Of a stretch of 64,000 bases of DNA, positions 24,575 to 34,664 are shown in pieces (position 1 is the first letter of the stretch; the number at the start of each line of letters is the position of its first letter). Position numbers and translations under genes: made by a program. The notes beneath the pieces were generated by a model. That model worked only from the letters and a program-made list of their open reading frames with translations. It searched no databases and was not told the origin of the DNA. The stretch is from Artemia franciscana (Eukaryota; Arthropoda; Branchiopoda; Anostraca; Artemiidae), in the NCBI RefSeq assembly GCF_032884065.1, contig NC_088867.1, forward strand, positions 48,052,857 through 48,116,856, given 5' to 3'.

Positions 24575-26845
24575 GGTTTCGGTAAACCGGTTTATTTGAA
24601 TTCAAACGCGCTAGCAGAATTTAAGATATAGCATTGAACTTTGCTTGACCGCTTACATCAATATAAGGATGGTCTGGCCGCTTGTATCAACATCATCTTG
24701 GGAACGACCACTTGTATCAAAACAGCCACGCCGTGACTGATTCTATTAATGTAGACATGTTGAAAAAAGGGAAAAAAATGCTAAAAATGAAACAATCAAA
24801 CATTAGAAAAATAATAATAATAAAATGCAGCAATAAATATATAAAATATTTTCATCAAAATGTTTTGCTGTTTGAGATAAGATGAGGAAATATGTGATTG
24901 TGTTACACAAAATGTATTGTTTCTGGAAATGAGATGGATATGTGCAAATGCATTATTTAAAAACAAAATATTGCCTTTAGAATCTTGGGCTGCTTGAAAT
25001 AAAACGAGGGAAATATGTGATGGTTGTTGCTCAAAAAGTTATTCTTCCTTGAAACAGGATTATAAATAAGCAACGCAATTGAAGTTCTTTAATTCAGGGC
25101 TTGAAGTTGCAGTGCTGAATCTAATTGCCTGAAAAGACAGTACACAAAATCAAAATTAAACATTGCTAAAACATATTTTTGGGGATCAGTTTACTGTTCG
25201 TCGTCTGTTAAAAAATACAAAACTGTAACAAAAGATGGATATATATTGTTTCCGATAAAATTTTGGATAGGTATACATTCACTGCGATTTCGGTTAAGCA
25301 CACCAAAATTGTCCTGTTTGAACGAAAGGAGCTATACATTAGGGGTGGAAGATGGTATAAATAATCAAGAAGACACAAAATATGTTACGTAAGATCAAAA
25401 TTAAACATTGCCAAGAAACTCCTGTTTGGGATAGGTTTACTTTTTATTTGGAACTGCCAGCTAATATTAAGATCTGAATTAATTTATCCTTGTTTTAAAG
25501 AAAGGTTATTGGATGCTTTAAGATTACAGCGTCTATCTATTTTTTAGAATCTAGTTGCCTCAAAGACATTACGTAAGATGAATATTAAACAATGTAAATC
25601 AGTATACTTGAATTGATTTACTGTTTTACAATCTATGTCAAACTGGGAAACTGCAGCAAATGTTATCACTTTTTTCTTTCCATTAAAAGTGCTGGTGGTC
25701 TCCTACTGCTGCCATCGATCCATTTATAGTCATTATGGCAACATATTTTGACTGCTACATTTGCTGCCATCTATTATGTTATAGTTATAGATGGTAACAT
25801 AAATGTTTTTCACCTACGTTTAGTCAGTCCGGCCCCCCACACTAGCTAAACCCAAACGAACTTAACTTTAAAGAATTTAACCTAATGTAATATCGCTTAA
25901 AATCAATTCTGTTATCATCTATTTATATGGTGGAATAAATGGCAGCAGTTTAGGTAATCAAGCCATGTTGCCATTTTATGTTGCCATTTATATGAATCGA
26001 TGGCAGCAGTAGGGGAAGACCTGAAATTGCACACGAACGAAAATAAAATTACTATCATATATCAAAGTACTATAATTATTTGGCAAAAATCCAAATAAGA
26101 AATGAATTGATCCCAAACAGAAGTTTCTCAGCAATGTTTAGTTTTGATCTTACGTAATATGGCTTTTCTTTCAAACATGAGAACTACATGTGTCAAATTT
26201 TGTAGAAATATTTAAGCATTTTGAATAAACTTTTACTTTTTTCTATTTTATTTAAAAAAACAATACATTTTGAGAAACAACATCAAATATTTCCTCATCA
26301 TATTAAACATTTATAAGAAAATATTTGATATTATTAATAATGCAATTGGTTGTTTTCCAACTTATTTCAAGAAACAGTAGATTTTAAGCAACACCATCGC
26401 ATATTTCTCCAATCTTATTTCAAGCAACAAAATACTACAAATAAAATATTATAATATTGAATAATGCATACGCTTATTTCTATCTTATTTCAATAAACAA
26501 CCTATTTTGAGCAGCACCATCACATATTTTCTCACCATATTTCAAACATCAAAACATTTTGAAGGATGTATTTGATGCTTTGACTAATCTATTATTCGTC
26601 ATTTTTTATTTTATTATTTTTTTACATATTTTCTATTTTTTTTGTCATCACCATACCTAAGTTGACAGAATCGGTCACACCAAACCTACAGTGATATAAA
26701 AAGTCATACTGCTGAATGTTGATACTAGCGGTTGACACAATCCCTAGCTTAAATTAACCAGTCAAGTAAAGTCCAATACTATATCATAAATCCTACAAGC
26801 TCATTTGAATTCAAATACACCGGTTTACTATAGTCCTTTGTTTAT
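24575..26845 (+). mobile_element. large foldback element with arms of about 0.8-1.1 kb
   Basis: The outer ends are inverted: the left reads 'ggtaaaccggtttatttgaa' and the right reads 'aattcaaatacaccggttta'. The left arm (24575-25680) and right arm (26040-26845) then align as reverse complements through several landmarks: 'caatcacatatttcctcatc' (reverse of left) against 'catcacatattttctcacca', 'aaacattttgatgaaaatat' against 'aaacattttgaaggatgtat', and 'atagaatcagtcac' against 'acagaatcggtcac'. No long ORF is present. It lies wholly in the intron of zinc-finger gene 1. Non-autonomous foldback DNA transposon by structure; superfamily undetermined. Confidence 0.75.
25694..26021 (+). mobile_element. 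MITE nested at the centre of the large foldback
   Basis: Terminal inverted repeats: left 'ctactgctgccatcgatcca', right (inverted) 'ctactgctgccatcgattca'. Inner repeats of 'ggcaaca' and 'gctgccat' extend the symmetry to about 80 bp. It sits between the two arms of the larger foldback. Confidence 0.7.
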
Positions 26846-27520
26846 AAAATACTCCAAGGATAATCCATATGTTGATGCATCTGGTAAAAATGAAAATTAC
26901 TTTCTTTATCTTAGCGCACGTCAAAAGAAAAAAGGGATAGAAGACTTGTCACTTTTTGATTCATCAAAATTCTAATCATATTATAGAATATAATATGTAT
27001 ATCATATAATAGAATATAATAGAATAACTATTCATATTATATTTTTAGCAGCAGAATCACATATTTTCTCGACAAATTTCCAACATCAAAACATTTTGAT
27101 GGATGCATTTGATGCTTCGAATAATCTATTTATTTTTTTTTTTTTTTTATTACTTATTTACATTTTTTTTTTTCTGTCATCACAATGCCTAAGTTGATAG
27201 AATCGGTCACACCAAGCCTACGGCGATATAAACAGTCATTCTGCTGATGTGTTGATACTAGCGGGTCACGCCATCCCTATATTAATATGACCAGTCAAGG
27301 AAAGTTCAATATCACGAAATCTACTAGCTCATTTGAATTCAAATACACCGGTTGACTATAGTCCTCTGTATATAAGACACTCCGAGGATAATCTATATGT
27401 TGATGCATCTGGTAAAAATAAAAATGACTTTCTTTATCCTAGCGCACGTCATAAGAAAAAAGGGATTGAAGACTTGTCACTTTTTGATTCATCAAAATTC
27501 TATTCATATTATAAAGTACA
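26510..27520 (+). repeat. tandem duplication of the right foldback arm plus adjoining DNA (period about 535 bp)
   Basis: 26510-26990 and 27045-27520 align closely: 'caaacatcaaaacattttga', 'agaatcggtcacacca', 'tgaattcaaatacaccggtt', and beyond the element end 'gttgatgcatctggtaaaaa' and 'agaagacttgtcactttttg'. The duplication therefore includes non-element flank. The flank is open in both copies ('DNLYVDASGKN' and 'DNPYVDASGKN', then 'KKKGIEDLSLFDSSKF'), which looks like a captured or residual coding segment. Confidence 0.75.
27345..27500 (+). pseudogene. short coding-like segment, duplicated at 26847-26973
   Basis: Plus-strand frame reading 'DYSPLYIRHSEDNLYVDASG' then 'DFLYPSARHKKKGIEDLSLF'. 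The upstream tandem copy reads almost the same in the same frame but ends in a TAA right after 'DSSKF'. Most differences change residues (for example Arg/Lys, Glu/Lys, Pro/Leu), so no strong purifying selection is evident. No domain recognised. Confidence 0.3.
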
Positions 27521-27962
27521 TTTAAAATCCAGCCTTATATCCACTCAGTAAAGGAAACTTAAGATAATTTAAGGAAGTTTTATTCAATCCTGATGTATCA
27601 TGACTGCAGGTGTAAAGAGAATAGGACTGATGCAGTATTGATCCCCTTAAGGTGCGTACTTGTGAGGGAAGCACTAGTATCCATATTATCATTATTACTA
27701 ATATAGAGTAGAAATATGGATTGCAAAATCGATATAAAAATGAAGTACTAAGGCTGGTTACAAAGCTCAAAGCTAAACTACGTTAATGTGAAAAACTAAA
27801 GTGTTCAGCATAAGCTACAGAAACAGTTTGGTAAACACACGCACATTGCAGTAACATGAAACAAAGTTCCATTTTAAGATTCAGTCCCTTTGTTCTATTT
27901 TCGTCGAATAAAATACTATCCAATATATTCCAATTACCAAAAACACAATGTTTCAGATATAC

Positions 27963-28133
27963 CTTCATTGTTAGAGCATATGAGTTCTGATTCCTGGGTA
28001 TCATATTCAAATTTACATGGTCCTGAAATGCTAGGTAGATTAACGAAGTGAACATCTTCACGTTTTGGTGGCAAAAGGTGGCTTAGAAAGTGGATGGGCT
28101 TCTCAATGTCACCTGGTAAAGCATCTTCAGCTT
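27963..28133 (-). CDS. upstream coding exon of zinc-finger gene 1
   Basis: On the minus strand an acceptor ('aatttgttttag', AG at 28135-28134) precedes 171 nt with one fully open frame, followed by a donor ('aatgaag|gtatat'). The peptide starts 'AEDALPGDIEKPIHFLSHLL', includes 'KREDVHFVNLPSISGPCKF', and ends 'TQESELICSNNE'. It leaves in phase 1 (a single G), which completes the first codon of the finger exon at 23645 (G+GC = Gly, then His-Phe-Ser). Strand, order, phase and donor quality all fit splicing across a 4.3-kb intron. An acidic, finger-free N-terminal region is usual in this family. It enters in phase 1, so at least one more upstream exon is expected beyond 28.14 kb; I could not identify it. 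Expression evidence is lacking. Confidence 0.6.
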
Positions 28134-28558
28134 CTAAAACAAATTACAAATTAAACAGACAATGCGGCGCACTCAGAAAATAATTATAGGTGGCAGTATA
28201 AATCTGATAAAGAGTATATTCATGATAACAGCTTTTTATGCAGTGACTGTTGTTTTTTGTTGTTTCATTTCTTTCTTTTTTCAATAGGTGCTTCCAAATC
28301 TCATAAATAATTTCCATTAGAAATATCCACTTTTATAAGGGTGTTGAAGATGCTTTTAACTAATTATTTATGGTTCCCTTTGTGTCTGTGGCCCTGTGGT
28401 CTGTAACGTTAGCATCAGACGGAAGCTCTGATAAAGAAGAAATGAATGTCTCTATCTTGGCCCACTCATACCCGACAAGACCCAAAAAAAAATATGTTAG
28501 GGCGGCTGTTCGATCGTCCTAGCGGCGAAACCCTAGGCTCTATGACTCAGCTTTGCTT

Positions 28559-29236
28559 ATGTGCATAGTTTTGCCACTGTTAGCCAAAAATTTTGAACCC
28601 AATCCTCATAGGCACTTTCAAAGTAGGCTCTTCTATAGAACACAGGAACTTTAAGATTGGGCTTCATTTGCTCATCTTTGACCTTCATAGCATCAATAAT
28701 GCAATTGTCGCGTTATTATCACTCACATGAGACGTAATATCTTACTACCAGTGTAATCTCACTCAGTTATGTATATTTTGTAAAACGTATATAATTTTTT
28801 ATTATATTTATTTTTTTATATTATATTCATCGCAAAGGCTGACCATATGCGTTTTTTGTTCTTTGGGGCTTTTCTTTCTTTTCTTTTTTTTTACTACTGC
28901 TCACATAAGCCTGTGAGGCTGTTAATTGGATACTGTTAGGGAAAGTGAGGGGCTAAGAAGTGACTTAATATAGTTGTTAAACTTGGTAAATAGTTCGTTG
29001 AATTTAGCAGTTAAGATTGTATTCGCCTTTTCTTTGACGGTGGAAACCCAGATAGGGTTGTACATCGCTAATTTTAGCAGCACTATTTCATTTTCTGTAC
29101 ATTTCTCAAGAAGTCCTTGCTTTAAACAAATTTCAGAGTGTAGAACCACACCGGTTGATCCGTATGAGTCCTGCACTCGATTATTCACAGTTGATCTGCT
29201 CTGCTCAGAATGGGCAGAAAAGATAAACCCTTCCAT
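28559..29236 (-). pseudogene. two unassigned coding-like patches
   Basis: Minus-strand 28922-29236 is open for 104 codons, with 'VVLHSEICLKQGLLEKC' and 'NPIWVSTVKEKANTILTAKF'. Minus-strand 28559-28713 is open for about 50 codons, with 'KVKDEQMKPNLKVPVFYRRA' and 'YEDWVQNFWLTVAKLCT'. Both have protein-like composition, but I recognise no family and find no donor that would join them in phase to the exon at 28133. They may be exons of a neighbouring gene, 5' parts of zinc-finger gene 1, or transposon debris. Low certainty. Confidence 0.25.
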
Positions 29237-29856
29237 CCAAGTCAGATCACAAAATCAGTTGATGGTCCGGCTCTGGTTTGACCTTATCATATTAAAAATA
29301 TAATTGTTGATTCCCGCTCACCTGTCCCACACAGTTTAAGGGAGAACACTCTGCACAGGTACAGCGTGGCGTATGGCTGGTAACCACCAGTTATTCTGAA
29401 TTTTTTTTAGACGAAGGTTGTTGTTATGGTTTTTTGAAGTTTTGTGCTGTCATTTTTTCGGCCTGCATGGGAGGCCAAAACTATGCACTCTGTATTCAGA
29501 CACACTCAATAGCTCAAAGTTCAAGATTTTATAACACTATACCAAAATTTCGGGTATTTTCCAAACCACGTCTATCAAGCTCTGGTAAGTTGCCGAAACC
29601 TAGAAATGAGCAGCCACAGCCTATAGTAACCAAAAGTTTAAAAGCGGATTTTGTCAGAATATATGTAGTGAGAAAGATTTTGAAAGTACTTAAATGAGAG
29701 TTAATTCCAAAATAATAATTATATCCAGATTTAGAAGAACTATAATTTATAATTATTGTAGAATTTTTTTTTAGGATTTTAGAGAAGAGCCTAAAACCGC
29801 TCAAAAATAACATCAAGTCAAATAAGAAATGCAATACTGAAGTCGCCATTATCAAC
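29237..29856. other. no supported gene
   Basis: Short opposing ORFs only (29434-29697 plus, 29529-29858 minus), with no recognisable features. Confidence 0.45.
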
Positions 29857-32306
29857 AAGAGCTAAGAGCTCATATGGCACTTGTGACGAGGCAAGAAGAG
29901 CTAAGAGCCAAGAGATCATATGGTATGAGCTCTAGCAAAATTCTATGAATAAATAGATTAATTTAAAAAGAAAAGAAGAGGCTTAATGCCTGTCAGGATT
30001 TAAAATAAGAGCTCTGAGTCACGATGTCCTTCTAAATATCAAAATTCATTAAGATCCGATCCCCCACTCGTATGTTATAGATACCTAATTTTTTCTAATG
30101 ATGCCTCTCCCTTTAGCCCCCCAGATGGTCGAATTTGGGAATAAGACTTTATCAAGTCAATTTGTGCAGCTCCCTAACACGCCTACCCATTTTCATCGTC
30201 CTAGCACGTCCAGAAGCACCAAACTCACCAAATCACTGAACATCTCCCCCCAACTCAACCAAAGAGAGCGAATCCAGTATGGCTCCGTCAAAAACGTATC
30301 AAGGACATTTGCTTATTCTATCCACCAAGCTTCATCCCGATTCCTCCACTCCAAGTGTTTTCCAAGATTTCCCACTCAAACTTCCCCCAATTTCAAAAGA
30401 TCTGGTCGGAATTTGAAATAAGAGCTCTGAGACATGAATTCCTTCTAAATATAAAATTTCATTAACATCCGATCACCTATTCGTAAAATAAAAATACCCC
30501 AATTTTCACGTTTTCCAAGAATTCCGGTTTCCACCTCCAACTCCCCCCAGAATAACAGGACTGGTCGGAATTTAAAGTTAGAGCTTTAAAGCGCAAGACC
30601 CTTCTAAATATCAAATTTCATTAACATCTGGTCACCCTTTCGTAAGTTACAAATACCTCAATTTTCAAAATTACCCCCCCCCCCAACTCCACCAAATACA
30701 GCAGATCCGGTCTGATTATGTCAGTCACGTGTCTTAGACATGTTTTTATTCTTCCCATCCAGTTTCATCCTGATATCACCGCTTTAAGTAATTTCTAAGA
30801 TTTCCGGTTCCCCTCAACCGCCCCCCCCCCAATTACGCTGGATCCGGTTGAGATTTAAAATAAGAGATCTGAGTCAATTCTAAATATGAAGTTTCATGAA
30901 AATCCGATCACTTCTTCGTAAGTTAAAAATACGTTATTTATTCTAATTTTTCAGAATTAACTCGCCCCCCCCCTCTCAATAGAGCGGATCCGTTCCAATT
31001 ATTTAAATCACGTATGTAAGACTTCTGCTTATTTTTCCCACCAAGTTTCATCCTGATCCCTCCAATCTAAGCGTTTTCCATGATTTTAGGTTCCCCCACT
31101 TCAAACTCCCCCCAATGTCACCAGATCCGGTAAGGACTTAAAATAAGAGCTTTGAGACACGATATCCTTCTAAGTATCAAATTTCATTGAGATCCGATCA
31201 CCTGTTCATGAGTTAAAAATACCTCATTTTTTCTAATATTTCAGAATTAACCCCCCCCCAACTACCCCAAAGAGAGCGGACCCGTTCCGGCTATGCCAAT
31301 CATTTATCTAGGACTTGTGCTAATTTTTCCCACCAAGTTTCATCCCGATCCCTCCACTCTAAGTGTTTTCCAAGTTTTAAGTTTCCCCCTCCCAACTCCT
31401 CCCGCCATGTCACCAGATCCGGTCTGGATTTAAAATAAGAACTCTGAGACATGATATCCTTCTAAATATCAAATTTCATTGAAATCCGATAACCCGTTCG
31501 TAAGTTAATAATACTTCATTTTTTCTAATTCTTCAGAATTAATCCCCCCCCCCACCTACCTCAAAGAGAGAGGATCCGTTGTGGTTATGTCAATTATTTA
31601 TCTAGGACTTGTGCTTATTTTTCACACCAAGTTTCATTCCGATCCCTCCACTCTAAGTGTTTTCCAAGTTTTAGGTTTCCCCCTCCCAACTCCCCCCCCC
31701 AATGTCACCAGATCTGTTCAGGATTTAAAATAAGAGCTCTGAAAAACGATATCCTTCTGAATATCAAATTTCTTTGAGATCCGATCACCGGTTCGTAAGT
31801 TAAAAATACCTCCCCCCAACTACCACAAAGAGAGCGGATCCGTTCCGGTTATGTCAATCATGTATCTAGGACTTGTGATTATTTTTCCCACCAAGTTTCA
31901 TCCCGATCCCTCCGCTCTAAGTGTTTTCCAAGTTTTAGGTTTTCCCTTCCAACCCCCCCCCCCCCAATGTCACCAGATCTGTTCGGGATTTAAAATAAGA
32001 GCTCTGAGACACCATATCCTTCTAAATATCAAATTTCATTGAGATCCGATCACCCATTCGTAAGTTAAAAATACTTCAGTTTGTCTATTTTTTCCAAATT
32101 AACGGGCCCCCCACTCCCCCCCCCCAGATGATCAAATCAGAGAAAACGACTATTTCTAATTTAATCTGGTCTGGTCCCTGATACGCCTGCCAAATTTCAT
32201 CGTCCTAGCTTACCTGGAAGTGCCTATAGTAGCAAAACCAGGACCGACAGACCGACCGAATTTGCGATTGCTATATGTCACTTGGTTAATACCAAGTGCC
32301 ATAAAA
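29857..32306 (+). mobile_element. HINE/Helentron-like tandem-array element, copy B (complete)
   Basis: Full-length copy. The 5' end has 'aagagctaagagctcatatg', then 'atggcacttg', then the near-palindrome 'catatggtatgagctc'. About eight degenerate units follow; those starting near 31141, 31433, 31728 and 31992 are about 290, 295 and 264 bp long. The 3' tail 'tgatacgcctgccaaatttc' ends in the hairpin CACTTGG-TTAATA-CCAAGTG followed by 'ccataaaaa'. The 5' 'atggcacttg' is an inverted match of the 3' 'caagtgccat'. An 80-bp segment about 'cgtcctagc' occurs near both ends. No ORF of interest; 30098-30421 is a chance frame through the repeat. Confidence 0.7.
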
Positions 32307-34250
32307 ACCATTAGAAGAAAATAGTAAAAAAAAACTAAAAGATCCCCACCTTGAGCAACAAGAAAAATTCCTTTTTTATTCTGTGGTTAGTAAAGAAAAT
32401 GGAGAAAGCATTAAAATATGAACTAAGGAGATATGAAGTGGAGGCCATGGATACATGGAAAGATGCGGCTATACGGTAATAGTAAAATATTATACTGGCA
32501 TGTTAATAAATTGAAAGGGAGTAGCCAATCCGAACTAGTCCCAGTTAAACATGAAAATGGGGCAACGATTAGTGATAAGGAAAAAGTTAAAGAAAGATGG
32601 GTGGAACATTTTGAAAATGTGCTAAACCGAGATACACTTGCAGGAAAACATATAGATAAAAATGAAAAAGTTTGTGATACCTTGGATGTGAAGGAAGATT
32701 TGTTTAGTGAGGAAGAATTAGCGACAGTACTAAAAGGATTAAAAAATAATAAGGCTCCAGGTGCTGATAGTATGATTAATGAGTTTCTTAAATATGGTGG
32801 CTCTGAGGTTAGGAATAAGCTACTGAGGATTATGAACATGATTTTTGAAAAAGGGGAAGTGCCCAATGAGTTTAGGAAAACCTTAATTAAACCACTGTAT
32901 AAGAAAGATGACAAGAGTGATTGTCGTAATTATCGAGGAATTAGTCTGATCTCTGTAGGTAGCAAATTACTGAGTAATATGATACTTTTTAGACTGAGAG
33001 ATGCTGTAGACAAAGTTTTAAGGGAAGAACAAGGCGATTTTAGAAAAGGTAGACGATGTGTCGACCAAGTTTTTACTCTTGGGTTAATGACTGAGAAATC
33101 CCTTCGTTGTCAAACACCTTTGATCCTCAGTTTTATTGATTATGAGCAAGGTTTCGATTCTGTTGATAGAACAGCGTTAACAAAGGTCTTATCGTTATAT
33201 GGTATACCAGAAAAATACATTAAAGTGATTTGTGCTATGTACGAGAATAAAACTGCTGCCGATAAGGTAGGAAATGAGGTTAGCTACTGGTTTTGTATTA
33301 AATCAGGAGTTAAGCAGGGTTGTGTTCTATCCCCCTTTATATGGATCATTTTGATGGACTTCGTCTTAAGGAGCATGGGAAAGGCAATTGGAGACCATGC
33401 AATCAAATGGGGGGGGGGAACACTCCTGGGCTTAGATTCTGCTGACGATTTAAGCATATTAGATGAAAGTGTGAAGAAAATGAATGAATTTTTAGAGGTT
33501 TTGCGAGTTCAGGGTGCTAAAATAGGCTTGAAAATTATTGTTAAGAAGACTAAGTTACTAAGGCTAGGAATAAGTGAAGATGAACATTAGACATTAGGTA
33601 ACGAAAAGATTGATCAGGTTGGGAGCTTCAGTTACCTTGGTAGTATTATTAGGAAAGATGGTAGGAGCAGTGAAGATGTTAAAAGTAGAATAGCTAAGGC
33701 TCAGGGTGTTTTTTTACAGTTAAAAAAAAGTTTGGAAGAATAGAAAGATAAGTCTGCAAACTCAGATTAGAATATTGGAAGCTACAGTGATGACAGTGGT
33801 CAAATATGGCTCTGAAGCATGGGCGCTCCGAAAAGCAGATGAAAATTTACTAGATGTTTTCCAGAGAAATTGCCTACGGATTGTTCTGGGTACCCGGCTG
33901 ATTGACCGTATTTCAAACAGTAGGTTGTACGAAAAAAGTGGTTCAATCCCGCTTTCTAGGGCTATAATGAAAGAAAGGTTGTGATGGCTAGGCCACGTTT
34001 TACGGATGAAGGATGACAGATTACCGAAGATTATCCTTTTTGGCCAACCATCTGGGGCTACACGGAAAGCAGGTCATCCTTGTCTGGGTTGGGAGGATGT
34101 CATAAATAAAGATTTAAAGGAAATGGGAGCTTCCTGGGAGGGTGTAAAGAGGGAGGTTTTAAATAGATTAGGTTGGAGGAGGAGCGTGCGTAGCTGTGTT
34201 GGCCTCAGGCGGCTTGGTGCTGCAGTGAGTTATTAGTGGTAGTAGTAGTA
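32307..34250 (+). pseudogene. RTE-like LINE reverse-transcriptase ORF with inactivating lesions
   Basis: The main frame 32433-33590 (385 codons) carries the non-LTR RT core: 'LKNNKAPGADSMINEFLKYG', 'RKTLIKPLYKKDD', 'CRNYRGISLISVGSKLLS', 'FRKGRRCVDQVF', 'SFIDYEQGFDSVD' (about residue 234), 'SGVKQGCVLSPFIW' and the catalytic box as 'LDSADDLSI' (S336-D339). The usual aromatic before ADD is Ser, so one catalytic-box residue is altered. An upstream frame 32399-32479 ('MEKALKYELRRYEVEAMD') is joined by a deletion/frameshift. TAG at 33588, a frameshift at about 33720-33735 in a poly-A run, and TGA at 33982 (CGA in the 2.7-kb copy) break the rest, which continues to 34236. A (TAG)-type tail follows at 34230-34250. 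No endonuclease domain remains. It abuts the end of HINE-like copy B. Dead retrotransposon. Confidence 0.85.
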
Positions 34251-34567
34251 ACTGGGGGTCCATGGGTCAAACAAAGGAAAACGCCAAAAATCACTTTGAA
34301 AAAAGACGGTATTTCAATGCTTTGCTTTGAGTTTATTTTAATTCTTTGAATGCATTTTTTGAGCAAGGACCTAACAAATGAATGATAAAACCAAGCATAT
34401 GAAATATATTTAAAAACGGAATTTAATTTTTCAAAGGGGAATGAGCGGCTACAACCCCTTTAGCCCCCCTCCCCCGTAGGTGCACGCCTCAAGAGACATC
34501 GATAAATTTAACAGTAAAGCTCATTAAATAAATGTGAGTCCTTTTTTTTCTTAATTAATTGTAAAAA

Positions 34568-34571
<4 letters not shown>
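34251..34571. other. no supported feature
   Basis: Unique-looking AT-rich sequence between LINE tail and microsatellite. Confidence 0.5.

Positions 34572-34639
<68 letters not shown>
34572..34639 (+). repeat. (TA)n microsatellite, about 34 units
   Basis: Uninterrupted TA dinucleotides for about 68 bp. It lies near the symmetry centre of the inverted HINE-like pair. Confidence 0.95.
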
Positions 34640-34641
<2 letters not shown>

Positions 34642-34664
34642 ATTTATATGTATAATTTTTTATA

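Noticed and set aside
28370-28560. Possible tRNA-like SINE ('gtggccctgtggtctgtaac', 'gttcgatcgtcc')
   Set aside because: Box-A and box-B spacing is too long and no second copy was found.
30098-30421. 107-codon plus-strand ORF
   Set aside because: Lies wholly within the HINE-like tandem array and is broken in the equivalent part of copies C and D.
32423-32914. 163-codon minus-strand ORF
   Set aside because: Complement of the RT coding frame on the plus strand, which carries the recognisable motifs.
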